From NCBI GenBank assembly GCA_037176705.1, contig CM073891.1, positions 50,904,571-50,968,570 of the forward strand: DNA of 64,000 nt. The letters run 5' to 3'. Positions 33,587 to 45,850 of this stretch are shown in pieces (positions within the stretch are counted from its first letter, which is position 1; each line of letters begins with the position of its first letter). Below the pieces are notes generated by a model, which saw nothing but the letters and a program-made list of their open reading frames with translations, searched no databases and was not told the origin of the DNA. The DNA is from Molossus alvarezi. Taxonomy: Eukaryota; Chordata; Mammalia; Chiroptera; Molossidae. A program made the position numbers and the translations under genes.

Positions 33587-34384
33587 AAGAAATCTGGTTT
33601 CTGCTCAAGAAGGATACACTATCTCTCTTCTAAGGCTCTTCAAAGTACAAACAACCTTGAAAGGACAGTCCAGAATACAGGCAATCAGTGCTTCCGCTTG
33701 CAAGAGGAACAGGAATGTAAGACACCATGTAGAATTATCTCCAAAATTTGGTCAACTGAAGCATTCTTTGACTTGATTCTAAGTTATATTTTAATTAAAA
33801 TTCAACAGTTCTAGTTGGTAACACCTAAAGTGAAGAAACATTCATTTTTATTTGGAGGGATAATCCACATGGCTTCTCCTTTGTATCCCCAATAATTTTC
33901 TCTACTATTCTGAATTTGTAATTTTAGAAAATTTAATTCTACTTTGGCATGCAATGTTAAGGATCCATTTTATTTACAAAATAATGGTGTCAGTGCTGCA
34001 TGATAAAATCTGTGGTCCAACACAAATCTGTGGTACACCAGAAATACTTAGAATCAAAATGAGATAAATATCAATTTTTATAGTTAAAATACTTCACACT
34101 AGTTTGTCCAACCTATATGTCTATTATATGTTTAAGATATATCCACCACAATTGTGTTTATGCTAGAAATACTATGGTGAATAGAACAGAAGAAAAGGTT
34201 TCATCTTACAGAATTCATAATCTACTGGCACAAAAGTATGTATTATTATCTTTGAAACACAGAGAAATGAAAATCATACAGTTCCCTGCCATATCACCTC
34301 TCTCCTTTGTTCTGCTTTACTTTTCTTCATAGTCACTAATAATGTCTGTGTATCTTATATGTAAGACTTATTTACTTTGCTAAT
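33585..34384. other. Stretch without an assigned feature
   Basis: AT-rich sequence with nothing recognised. Confidence 0.3.
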
Positions 34385-34545
34385 CATTTATCTTTTCCTA
34401 CTAGAATAAGATGCATGTTGGCAGGGAATTCTGTCTGTTTTAGTCAATACTATATAGAGAGTATAAAAAGATTCTGAGACATAGTAAGGACAAAACAAAT
34501 ATTTGTGGAATAAATACTGAAGTGGATGAATGAAATACATTCTTA
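34385..34545 (+). repeat. L2 (LINE2) 3' end
   Basis: Words follow the L2 3' end in order: tagaataagatgcatgttggcagg, gaattctgtctgttttagtc, gacatagtaaggac, aaatatttgtggaataaata, gatgaatgaaat. Confidence 0.75.
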
Positions 34546-35970
34546 GGGAGCTAAAGATCCCTGGAATAGGGGAAGAAGAAAATCATAATGGCATTTGTTT
34601 CAGATGTGATATATCCACATCTTAACAGAAAAAAAATCCCATGCAAATTGTGTTTGAAGCTGTAATTCCTCTAAAATTTAGTCTATCTGAAAATAGGAAG
34701 AATAATTTATTACTCTTAATGGAGTCATGTTTGTATCCTCCAGACTGGTTTGGCCTGGGGAAAAAAATGGTTTCATATATAAAAGTGTTCATGGAACTTC
34801 TTTTGGACAGAAACAAATCTAAAACAGCCAGGTATATAGAAATAAGACATTTTCTTAGAATATGTCTTGATATACATAGACCAGGACAATCCCTCCATAT
34901 TTAGTTAAAATCTCAATGGAGGACAATTGACTTAAAGATGTATAAGAGAATAATTCTATAAACATGTTTAATTAAGACTTTACTATGCCAAGAATGGTTA
35001 TGCTTACTGTAAATGCTAGATTTATATTTTTAGCTCTTTCCTTGCATGTGCCCATTGGCCTGGAGTAGAAGAATTTGAGTTAAAATACATTTTGCGATGG
35101 TTCCAAAAACCTGGTTTTAACTGGGGGCTTAGGATTGGAAAAGGTTGAGAAAACAGTCTTATTTGTAAGGTATATCTTTAGAAATAATATTTTAGGGAAT
35201 TGCAAAGTAGGACAAAAGAGGCTATCCTTTAAAAACCAACCATCTAAAGAACATTTGGACATTGCTGGAACTTGGCTAGATTCAAGAAGCTGGATATTTT
35301 ATATGTTTTTATTTTATAAATGATAGTATGTATGCTCTTTTAGTATAAACATCTCGATCTGAAATTAATATCTTTGATACTGCTTTTGCCTAAAGAGGAA
35401 ACAAATCTCATCATGTTTTATTTTGATTTCAAAAATTTTAAATTCAGAGTATCCATTTTTTAAAAATCCTTGTTCATGTCTTGTGAATACCTAAAGTATT
35501 CATTAAGCAGCAGCTGTGATGACATAAAAACGAAAAATGAAGAATAGCTAAAAATTATCTTTAATCCTAAGCAATGAAAGTAATTACATGATGTCTCTAA
35601 GAAATTCTCAAACTTTAGAAGAGTCAAATTATTGTGTGTGATAGCTTTTAGACTTAGAAATAACAGCATTCTTTATAGAAGAATTGGACAATCAAGAAGA
35701 AATACTATTTCCAAATATCTAAGACCTCCAAATGTCTTAAAACAATATTTATATTGCAGTCTACAACAAAGAGGGGACTGTGCATTAATATTAGGAAGGC
35801 ACAGGAACTTATGGTACCCCTTCCTAGGTTTATAATTACTTTAATTCATAATGGAAACAATTGTGATTATAATATAGTTCATTTTGTAAATGAATGATGT
35901 GAAACAGCCTACATTACTATTACTAAATTATACAAAAAATTATTGGTGGAGCAAAAAATGCATTAGCCAA
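34546..35970. other. Stretch without an assigned feature
   Basis: AT-rich sequence with several overlapping 60-87 codon ORFs on both strands. None shows protein-like composition or a known domain. Confidence 0.3.
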
Positions 35971-36047
35971 CATATATCTATATCATCTATATCTATATTA
36001 TCTATATCTATATCATCTATCTATATCTATTTATATCTGTATCTATA
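35971..36047 (+). repeat. (TCTATA)n-like microsatellite
   Basis: An impure hexanucleotide/tetranucleotide array of tatcta and tatatc words, about 75 bp, next to the VES that follows. Confidence 0.93.
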
Positions 36048-36072
36048 CAACTAATTTTTATTGTATTTTATT

Positions 36073-36224
36073 TATTTTATTTTAGAGAGAGAAGCGAAGT
36101 GGAAGAGGGAAGAGAGAGAGAGAGAGAGAGATCAGTTGCCTAGGTATGTGCCCTGATGGGAATGGAACCCATGACCTTTTGGTGTATGGGACCATACTCC
36201 AACCAACCAGCCACACTGGCCAGT
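36073..36224 (-). repeat. VES-type SINE (A-like), internally shortened
   Basis: Head actggccagtgtggctgg at the right, body ggtatgtgccctgatggg, (AG)n at 36112-36130 and the ttttattttagagagag 3' end. About 60 bp of the middle is missing relative to full copies. Confidence 0.85.
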
Positions 36225-37289
36225 GAATATTTTTTGCAATCTATTTCTATTCAAGGGAAATTAAGGTATCTAAATAAAAATGGCCTCTGAGACTCATTTT
36301 TTATTCACTAAGAGAAGATTGTGCCTATTAATAGCCATCATAATTTTCTCATCTAATCTCTGATATGTTTTCTAGAATTCTAGTTACTTAGTATTTGCCT
36401 GATGGTTTAAGTTATCATTATTCTTTTATTTTGTGAGACTTGCATAGAAGCACATACATGGTGCTGGAGATGGTAGAGCCTTTCTAAGAGGATACTGCTT
36501 AATTCAATTCATTTTAGATGGTAAATCAGGATTCTTCAAAGGAGACAAAATGAACAACTACCTGGTAACTAATAATACCCACATTACTACCCAAGTTTGG
36601 CAATGTAATTACTATTCTCCTACCAACTGATATGGTTCTTCTCTTTAACCTAGGCTCATGCTAGAAAGCGTTGATGGAAAAAAGGGAAGAAACAGGTGTA
36701 TTCTTTGGAAAATTTGATCCTGAAACTTTGCTCATACCTAAAAGAACTGGAAAAAAAAAAGTCTTTGGGTAGTGGAAAACCAAAGATCTGTCTTGTCACA
36801 ATGATCAGAAGACGCCTCCTATTTTGGTAACTCTTTACAATACCTATTGCTAAATAATATTATTTGATTTCCATAGAGGTCTTGGAGGCAGATATTTTAT
36901 CATCACCATTTTCTACATGAAACACTATAAAAAGGACTATTTAGTGGGACTTGGTTTAACATATTTTAGGCTAAATAATGACTCAGGATCATGCAGTCCA
37001 GTAATTCTCAGTTTGGGGAGTAGCAGAAAGAACGTTTTACCCCCTCCTCTCAAAGGTCATAGTCAAATTGTTCTTGGGCTACTTACATTTACATATACCA
37101 CAAGTCTGCTCAGAGATTGACCAAGGCAACTGCATTTAATTTTATATTATTTTATATTTATAGCCCTATTCTTACTTCAATAAAGTTGTTTTATACACTG
37201 CAAAACAAAGTTAGATTTTTTTTTTGACACAACCTTCTTTCTTTTCTGAGATCTTCTGATCTCAGAAATAATCTCCTAAATAATTTTTG
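36225..37289. other. Stretch without an assigned feature
   Basis: AT-rich sequence. 36,850-36,990 has faint MIR-like words that I do not call. Confidence 0.3.
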
Positions 37290-38585
37290 TTAATTTGCAT
37301 GTGTTGAGATTTACTCTGCTTTATAAAGTTCTATGGATTTTGAAAATGCATAATGCCAGGTTTCTACCATTACAGTATCACACAGAAGAGTCTCATAAGC
37401 CTACACTTCCCATGTGCTTCGCCCTTTGTCTCTCTCCCATGCACCTGCAGCCACTGATGTTTTCACAGCATCTAGAGTTTGCCTTTTCCTGAAGGTAGCA
37501 CAGTTGGAATCACGTAGGATGCAGCCTTTTCAGACTGGCTTCTTATGATTTCATGGTTTGATAGCTCACTTCTTTTTATCACTTCATAATATTTCACTGT
37601 CCAGATATATCAAAGTTTTTCTCTTCATCTATTAATGATAATTTGGAGTACTTGCGTATAAAGCTGCTATTAACATCCCTATGCAGGTTTTTGAGTAGAC
37701 ATAATCTTTCACCTAAGTTGGATAAATACATATGAGCACAATTGCTGCATCATATATAAGACTAAGTTTTGTTTTGTAAAAATATGGCCAAATTATCTTC
37801 CATCAGCTGCACCAGTTTGCATTCCCATCATCAATGAATAAGAGTTACTATTTCTCCACACCATCTCTAGCACTGCCTGTGTTTTAGCCATTCTAAAATA
37901 TGTGTAGTGGTATCTCTAGTTGTTTTCATTTTAATTCCCTAATAACAAATGATGTAGAGTATCTTTTTATATGCTGTTTTTTAATCCTCCTATCTTCTTT
38001 AGTAAGGTTCTCTTCTGATCTTTTACCCATTTGACAACTGGGTTGTTTGTTTTCTTATTGTTGAGTTTTATGAGTTATGGCATTCAGTAGTACAAATGTT
38101 TCCCTAAGCACTGCTTTCACTATATCCCACACATTGTGATAAGTTGTATTTTGTTTACATTTAGGTCAAAATATTTGTTAATTTCTCTTGAGACTTCCTC
38201 TTTGACCTATGTATTATTTAGAAGCATATTCCTTAATCTATAAATATATTTGAATTTTACAACTATATTTCTGTTATAGATTTCTAGTTTAATTCCTTGT
38301 TGTCTGATTTCTAATCTATGAAGTTCATTAAGGTGTGCTTGATGTTTCAAAGTGTGGTTTATCTTGGTGAACGGAACGTTCTGTGTGAGCTTGAGAAGAA
38401 AGAAGTATTCTGCTGTATTGGTTGAAATATTCTGTAAATGTCAGTTAGATCCATATGATAAATGGTTCTGTTCCGGTCAACTATGTCTACTAATTTTCTG
38501 CTTCTCTTGATTACCAAAAAAGGGATATTGGTTTTTGTTTTCATACTAAAAGAATTATAAGTACTAATATAGTTATCTAACATTT
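37290..38585 (-). repeat. Old L1 with an internal deletion joining 3' end to endonuclease region
   Basis: 37,290-38,075 matches old L1 3' UTR and ORF2 C-terminus in reverse (gcagccttttcagactggcttct, accagtttgcattcccatc, gacaactgggttgtttgtttt). From about 38,080 the sequence jumps to the ORF2 endonuclease/linker region (minus-strand residues MDLTDIYRIFQP and SFFSSSHRTF at 38,460-38,380). The reverse-transcriptase core between them, over 2 kb in an intact L1, is absent. The open 74-codon frame at 38359-38583 is the endonuclease remnant. Confidence 0.82.
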
Positions 38586-38924
38586 ATATCTCATATATTT
38601 TAAAATTCTTCATGACTTCTTTCTCTTTGAGACCCATATCACTCTTCTTTTTTCCCCCCAAAATACATAAAATATTTTGTAGGCCAAGTCATTTTCTAAA
38701 GATATATTTCTAGCAGGCCTCCAGGAACCATAGCAGAGAGTGAGTGTTAAATTCCCAGGATCTCTTGGGCTGGGGATCTCTACTCACAAAATCTACTTGT
38801 CACAGCAATCACTACTCTGTCAACATTGCTTAAATCTGGGTCCCTGTAACCCCCTGAGGAGGACCTGATTCTCCTGCTGCTGCAACTACTTGGCAAACAG
38901 TGTCACTGTCCTCTTCACTGAGAG

Positions 38925-39165
38925 GCAGTAGAGCATGGGAATTAAGGATACAGACCCTGAAGTCTAACAGAATTCGAACTCTAGTTCTCGCAGACAAGCC
39001 ATGTGATCTTGGGAACCTCATTTAACCTTTTTATACTGCATTTCTTTCATCTAGAAAATAAAAATTATGATAGTGTCTAACACATTGTTATTGTATTGGG
39101 CTGTGAGGGGATTGAATAAGTTAATGTAAGTAAAGTTCTTAAAACAGTACCTAGAAACTGAAGAA
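38925..39165 (+). repeat. MIR SINE, nearly full length
   Basis: gaggcagtagagcatggg, gaattcgaactctagttctcg, catgtgatcttgggaacctcatttaacc, a segment like gaggggattgaataagttaatg and a tail like aaaacagtacctagaa all follow MIR order. Confidence 0.85.
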
Positions 39166-39597
39166 TCACTACATCTGTCTAAATAGCTAGAAGACATTCA
39201 CAATTCCTTTTCCATATGCTACTTTTACTACAGAGCTTGGAAATCCAAAAAATCCATTCTTGGGTTTTCTTACATTTAGACGTGTCCATTGATCCACAGA
39301 AGGCTTTATTGTATCACTTGCTCTCATGATCAAAGGGTTAGTTGAGATTAATACTACCCTTAATTCTTGCCTTCTATCAACCATAAAGCTGATACATTGG
39401 CTGGAGTGGCAGCAGGGCCAAGTCAAGACAATAACTGAGTCCTAAGCCCCAAGATCATTAAGATGCTGAGCCAACAACAGCAAATTCTTGCTTCTGAAAT
39501 GAGAAAAGTGTAAGTCTCATTTTGTCAAAGACATAGCCAGTTCCATATTAACATATATACTAGTATAACTGTTGCAATTAATACTACTGTCTGAAAT

Positions 39598-39790
39598 GCT
39601 TAACTGGGGCTTACGAATACCATGCACTCTGCTATACATTTGGTGTTATATTTAATTCTTACAAACCTGTTGGGCTGGGTATTATTATGCCATTTTAAAG
39701 ATGAAGAACCTGAGGCTTAGGGAGATCATTTGTGCAGTTTATAAGTAGAGTAGTAGGGGCTTGAACCAAAGTTTTCCTGATTTTACCAAG
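39598..39790 (-). repeat. MIR SINE
   Basis: Reverse MIR words: attattatgccattttaaagatgaag, aacctgaggcttagggag, agtagtaggggcttgaacc. Confidence 0.8.
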
Positions 39791-41814
39791 TTCTTAAAAA
39801 TTATTATTCAAATGCTCTATTGATACAGGAAGCAACCTAGATGCAGGGAGGAGGAGCATTTTAACTTACTTTCATATAATTAAACAGAAAAGAGCTTATC
39901 AATTAGAGGAAAAGGAATAATTTTGCTTACATTTTTATATGTGTCTAAACAGATCAAATTGACATTCAGGTTTGCATTTATTCTTTGCCCATAGTAAAAG
40001 GGAAAAGGGCTGTTTAAGTTCCCAGTTGTGCATTTAGTTTTTGATGGGAGAAACCTGGTTTGTATCTGAAGGCGTTTTCTGCAGCATTTGTGAATGGGTT
40101 CGTGGTTGAAATCCACTTCCTAATTGTAATGTGTCCACCCACTGCCATTGTCACAGCATTTGTGGTAATTCCGAGGTCTGGTATGCTAGGAAGAGGCACT
40201 ATTTTTCTTTTTTGGCTTGGTACTTATGCTTTCAGCCAAAACAGGATAGATGCAGATTAACTTCATTGCAACATAATCTATTTCCATCACTTCTCATGTT
40301 AAATATGCTACTCCATTTTATGAATAGGCCCAAGGGAATACAAATTCTTACCTTTAGAGGCTATAGCCTTTCCAGATGTAGTCTGAAACTCGAAGGGATC
40401 TGTAAACATTTATGTAGGAATCATAACCACAACCCAAAATAAACAAACACAGGAAACCATTGGGGTGGCTGGTGAAGTTTAAAACATAATAAATATGCTC
40501 ACATTACTACTAGGAGATAAAATAATAACAAAACCAACTGCACTATTAAATACGATGCTTCTCCACATGGTTATTTGTCTTTAAGAAGTAAATTTAACTC
40601 TTTTGTTGTTGAAATAGTTATATATTTTTAATGAAAATACAAATGACATTGTGAAAATGACAATGATAATGTGCTTGTATGTGATGGCAGACACTGATGT
40701 GGGGACACAGATCATAAGAATGATTTCTATCAGTACAGTTGTGTTTCTTTTGAATATTTAAGTGCAGGTGTATTCTAAACATATAGAACTAAATAAAAAT
40801 GAAAATGAATGCAAATTCCTGCTCACTTGTTCTACATGTTTCTCGTTTCTTTTACTCATCCTACACTTAGTTCTGTGGCCTTTGCTCTTACAGGGAGGGC
40901 ATGACCTACAACGCCACCACCAAAACTCAGCCTTCCCATGTAAAGCTTTACAATGTAGAATTTAAAAATGAGTTATGACAATTGGAAAATATAACACATG
41001 ATAACATGTAAAATATCATAAGAATGCAACAAACAATAGCTGGAGAGTTTCAGAAAATAAATGTTCAGTGAGAGAATGTGGCAGAGAATGAGGGATGATT
41101 ATGTAGAGGAGTTAGGATTTGAGATGGGCTTGAATTCTGACCAGACTTCTGAGGGAAAAGATAGGGCACTTTCAGTTTTGGAGAATCAGTTTCTGAACTT
41201 CTGAAAGTCTTTCTCTGTGATGCTTTGAACCCATCTCAGCGGCTGTAGCTGTGCAGAAGAGACTTATTATCGCAGGCCTGAGGCACTTATCTATAGAAGG
41301 CCTGCTTGTAGGTTTGGCCCTTGGCTGGCATCTGGAAATTCAGCCTTTGAAATGTTTGATACACTGATAAGGTTGTTTTGCCTGCCTAGGACACTGAACC
41401 TGCTTTCCTTCTGGGAGTCTGCAATTTCATTAGTTATGGCTCTTAGTTTGTGCCTCTAGGACTATCTTCCAATAAAAATCTTGAACCCTGAATCTTAAAA
41501 ATGTTTCCCTAGGCAAACACATTGCTCAGTCAAAAGGTAAATCTTTTCACTGCAGGTAGGGCTCCCTTAGAGTGGCCTCTCTGCAGAGGGAAAGCATGGG
41601 AAGCTTAGGCGTGGACACCTCCAAACTCTGCATGTGATCCTGCTGTGTGTGCTCACTGTGGTGTAGTGCTGCTTCTGTGAGACAGTCTGGATGGTTCCTG
41701 TATCCTCAAAATATCAGTCCATTATTTTTCATAATTTTTCCAACCTAGAATGAATACCATATAAAATTATTTCAGTATAATTCATTAAAGTAAAAGAAAA
41801 AAACATTAAGGGTT
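39791..41814. other. Stretch without an assigned feature
   Basis: Mixed sequence with ORFs up to 103 codons on the plus strand (40131-40442), none with a recognisable domain. A splice-acceptor-like site with a short terminal ORF (40894-40978) is discussed under findings. Confidence 0.3.
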
Positions 41815-42440
41815 ATGTCACTGCCCTATTTAAAGTCCTTCAGTGGGCTCCCATGACACCTGTTGCCTTCTGCCTCTACTGATAATTCTCAAGTGTCACA
41901 TACATTTCTTCTTTGATCACAGTACTCCAGCTCCACTTCCTTCCTTCCAATTTGTTTTTCCTATTTGGGATCTTTGCTCATGAAATTAACTTATTCTGAA
42001 AGATTCTTTGCCTGTCTCTACTTCCCAATTATCCACTACATATACATTTGAGGGGGTATATTGTTTTCATCTTGCTGGTTTTAGTTTAAACATCATCCTC
42101 TCAAAGAAGGATTTTTTGACTCCCCAATCTTAAATAGTACCTTCTCCTCTTTGTTATTTGCTTTTCTAGCACTCTGATGGTTTCTCTTGTCATTTATCAC
42201 AGTTTCTAATCATATATATATATATATACATATATATATACATATATGTACATATATGTATATGTATACACACACATACACACACACATATATATAAATC
42301 CTTTTTAAAATTTGTGCCTTTGCCATTAGTGTAACTTCTGTGAAGACAGGAAAGAGTATAATTTGTTAATCCTGTATACCTAGTCCCTAGTCCAAAAGTC
42401 TAGCACAGAGAAGGCACTTAATACATAGTTATTAAATAAA
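41815..42440 (+). repeat. L2 (LINE2) 3' region
   Basis: Plus-strand L2 order: cactgccctatttaaagtccttcagtgggctcccat, ctccagctccacttcc, gggatctttgctcatg, ttttctagcactctgatgg, catttatcacagtttctaatc, then after a microsatellite ctagcacagagaaggcacttaat. Confidence 0.88.
42210..42297 (+). repeat. Compound (AT)n/(AC)n microsatellite inside L2
   Basis: About 88 bp of alternating AT, ATAC, ATGT and AC units interrupts the L2 3' end. Confidence 0.95.
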
Positions 42441-42737
42441 AACTTTAATTGAAATATAGAAACTAGATGCGGCTAATATTAATCAAAGCAAAAAAGACCA
42501 AAGGAAGGGAGATAGAAAACTTTCCTGTAGAAACCTTTAGGTAGAAGAAAGTGCATCTAAATTGAGTGCTTATTGTTCTGACAGTTTTGAGATTAAATCA
42601 TTTTACTCTCATAAATAGATGACAGTGTCTAACTTACTTGGTATTCTTGTGTCAAAGCAATGATACTTAAGGAATTTTTTTGGTAGTATTAAATAAAATA
42701 CAGAAAAGCTAAGTGTAAGCTCAAAAAAATATTCTCT

Positions 42738-42950
42738 GCCCTGGCCAGTATGACTCAGTCGTCTGGTGCTGTCCTGAGCACCAGAAGTTGCCAGTTTGAT
42801 TCCCAGGCAGGGTACATGCCTAGGTTATGAGCTTAATCCCCAGTAGGGGGTGTGCAGGAGGCAGCCCAATTGATGTTTTGTTCTCACATTGATGTTTCTC
42901 TCTCTCTCTCTCCCTTCTTCTCTCTAAAAATCAATAATAAATATTTTTTA
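42738..42950 (+). repeat. VES-type SINE (A)
   Basis: Head tgccctggccagtatgactcag, body ggtacatgcctaggttatgag and ccccagtagggggtgtgcagg, CT run, tail aaaaatcaataataa. Confidence 0.9.
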
Positions 42951-44471
42951 AAGAGAATAATATTTTCTTCTCAGAGCAACGTGTGTGAGAATGTGTGAGG
43001 GGGTTGAAAGGACCAGTATCCAGTGTGTTCAGGTATGCCCAAAAGACCAGGGATTTCACTCAAATGCAAAATTCGCTCTTGGCTAAATTTAAATTTCCCC
43101 TAAAAAGATTTCCAAATGATTTAATTAAAGAATTGATTCAAGTTTTTGTCATGACCTAAAAAAGCTGGAAAATCAATGGATTATTGTGATTTATGGACTT
43201 GCCATTAGTATAACGAATGAAAAACCTGTCAGTTTAAAAAATTTGATTCTGGGAAATGTTTTGACTTTCAAAAACTTTAATATTTGTATCCCAAAGTATA
43301 ATAAAGTGTTTTAAATAGAGTTTTTGAGGTTATGTTTTCCATTGATAGCAACTGTTATCAAAATCTTTCCAAATACATGAATATATATAATTTGCTCGTG
43401 TATATATTAATAAAATATATTAAAGACAGCCTCATATAACTCTAAAGTTTAAGAATAAATAAAGTCAAATTTAGCAACCTTGACTCAATTTTTTTGATTT
43501 TTAGCCAAGATAAGATAAGAAACTACATCAAGTCAACATTCAAGAAACTCTGTTTAAATATATTGTTTAAAATAGTTGGTTTTTCGAGGCATACTAACTC
43601 TGTCAGAGTCTCTGTCTTAAACAATAGTTTTAAGAACTAGTGGAAACAAGCTGCTGCTCTTGCTAAAAAAATGCTTTGAAAAGAATAATATTTATGTAGT
43701 ATGTGCTTCACATATATTATGTGATTCACTAGATGCAAAGTGGTCACTCAAATACTTTCTGATTATTTAATTTGTCCAACATAACCGAAAATATATTTTG
43801 AGAGGACAAAGAATTCTTAAAAAAAAAAAAAAAAAAAAAAAATAAGAGGAATAACAAATTGGCCTTCTTTGTCTGTAATTAAGAACTATCAAATTGGAAC
43901 TCCAGGACGTTATATGTTTATGCTCAAAATGGTTCCGTTCTTTTCATTAGAATGCCTTCTGATGATTTCCATGCCAATTCTTCTTTTTTAAGTAAAAATA
44001 TTCCTTCTCTTCATTGTAAAGTAATTGCACATTCAGTCAAAGAAAATTATATGAAGAACCTTGCTGTTTCCTTTTTTCAGTGAAGAAAAAGGGGAAGCAA
44101 ATAACAGAGAATCACAAATTGCCTTTTCAAGTAGCCTCAGAAAGGGAAGACTGAGTGAAAATTGAGGCCAGCTGGTATGAGGATGCCAGCAGACAGAATT
44201 CTGGGTGAAGCGGGGATAGGATGTGGGGCCAAACTCCAAGTGTTCCAGATACAGCTCCTCCAAGTCGAAGCTGGGCTCCTTCAACAAACTACCAACACTT
44301 CTGATCCTAGATTTTTTTCCTCCATAAGTAAGAAATAAACAAACATGCATTGAAAAACTTCCCTAAAGATTCAAGCAGATAAAATAGGTGATTATCTGGT
44401 ACATGTCAGCACTTCAGGCATTAAACAAAGTGAGCTCTTTCAGTTTCAAACGAGTCACTGAACTAGGAAGG
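42951..44471. other. Stretch with a poly(A) run only
   Basis: AT-rich sequence. A24 at 43819-43842 has no retroelement body on its 5' side. A minus-strand ORF at 44350-44033 is discussed under findings. Confidence 0.3.
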
Positions 44472-44718
44472 TTTTTTGTTTGTTTGTTTGTTTGCTTTTT
44501 TATTGATTTTAGAGAGAGAGGAAGGGAGAGGGAGAGAGAGAGATGGAAATATTGATGAGAGAGAACATCGATGAGAGAGAACATCAGTTGAGCACCTCCT
44601 GCATACCCTCCACTGGGGATGTGGCCCACAACCTGGGCATATGCTCTGACTAGGAATTGAACCAGTAACCTTTTGGTGGTTGGGTTGATGCTCAACCACT
44701 GAGCCAAACTGGCCAGGT
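44472..44718 (-). repeat. VES-type SINE (A)
   Basis: Right-hand head (ccaaactggccagg), body complementary to ccactggggatgtggccca with a small internal duplication of gatgagagagaacat, the attgattttagagag 3' end and a TTTG-rich tail. Flanks ctaggaag/ctaggag suggest a short duplication (about 44463-44470 and 44721-44728). Confidence 0.92.
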
Positions 44719-44869
44719 GGACTAGGAGTTTTGTATAAACTCATTAGTTATTATTCTGAAATGAGTGATATCAATTATAGTTAAGGTTTACCTGTTTCTC
44801 TCCTTCTCTTCTCTTTCCATCTTTCTTCCTCTTTCTTCTTATCTCTTCTCATCCTCAACATCCAAACAG

Positions 44870-45850
44870 GTATAACCAAACTGACCTTCAAAATATATCA
44901 CAAATCCTTTCCCTTCACTACAGTTCCATTAACAGTCTCTGAAGCCTTCATCGTTTAATCCTTTTTTTATCATCTGCATTTTATTATGTCATCGTTTTGT
45001 TGTTTCTTTCTACTATTAACAGAACAGCTTATTAACAGGCCTCCTTCCTGTCAGTATAGTTTCCATAGGAAAATTAGTGATATTTTAAATAAATAAATCA
45101 CAGTACTCACTTACTAAAATACCTTCATTACCCTTGCCTAGTGTGTAAAATACAATTCAGTCTGGTTGGTGTGGCTCAGTGGTTGAGGGTTGACCCATGC
45201 ACCAAGAGGTCACTGGTTCGATTTCTAGTCAGGACACATGCCCAGGTTGTGGGCCTAATACCCAGTGGGGGGCATGTAGGAGGCGGCCAATCGATGTTCT
45301 GTCTCATCGATGTTTCTATCTCTCTCTCCCTCTCATTTCCTCTCTCTGTAGAATCAATAAAGGAAAAGAAAAAAAATAAAAACAATAAAATACAATCCAA
45401 ATATTTTATGCTTATGAATCCCTACCTGATCTGTCCCCTGCCTTTCTTCTTGACCTCCACTCAGATCACAAGAGAGCTAGTCATCTAACTATTCCTTAGG
45501 CATGTTAAGCACTTTCAAAAGTTTAGTGTTTTTGAAAGAGGTTTTGCTTTCCCTAAATGCTCCTTTCCTTCATCTTCAAAAAGCTATTTTCTTCTGACAT
45601 TTAATCTGAGCTTAAATGATACCTCTTCAGTGGGACTTTGCTTAACCAGTCAATCTAAAAAAAAACCACCTTAAAACTAACTGCTGATCACATCACTGAT
45701 TTTGGATTATCTGCCTAGCATTTGTCATACTTGGTTAATTGTCTGTGGTTGTTTTGTTCTTCGCATAAACCCCCCTTGAATGTAAGCTCTATGGACAATA
45801 GCAAATAAAAAAGATTTGGCAAATGTTGAATGAAAGAATAGAGGAAGAAA
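44870..45850 (+). repeat. L2 (LINE2), interrupted by a VES SINE
   Basis: After the SINE, 45,400-45,850 follows L2 closely: ctgatctgtcccctgcctttcttcttgacctcc, aaatgatacctcttcagtggg, tgatcacatcactg, gaatgtaagctctatggacaatag, ttggcaaatgttgaatgaaag. The segment before the SINE (44,870-45,100) is probably the same element but more diverged. Confidence 0.7.
45159..45385 (+). repeat. VES-type SINE (A) inserted in L2
   Basis: Head agtctggttggtgtggctcag, B-box-like ggttcgatttc, body cccagtggggggcatgtaggagg, CT run, tail gaatcaataaagg. Duplication taaaatacaattc / taaaatacaatcc at 45146-45158 and 45386-45398. Confidence 0.95.

Noticed and set aside
33423..33776. 117-codon plus-strand ORF
   Set aside because: It runs through a G-run and an (AC)n microsatellite, with no domain or conservation signal.
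43819..43842. Poly(A) run as the tail of a retrogene or SINE
   Set aside because: No element body precedes it on either strand and no flanking duplication is seen.
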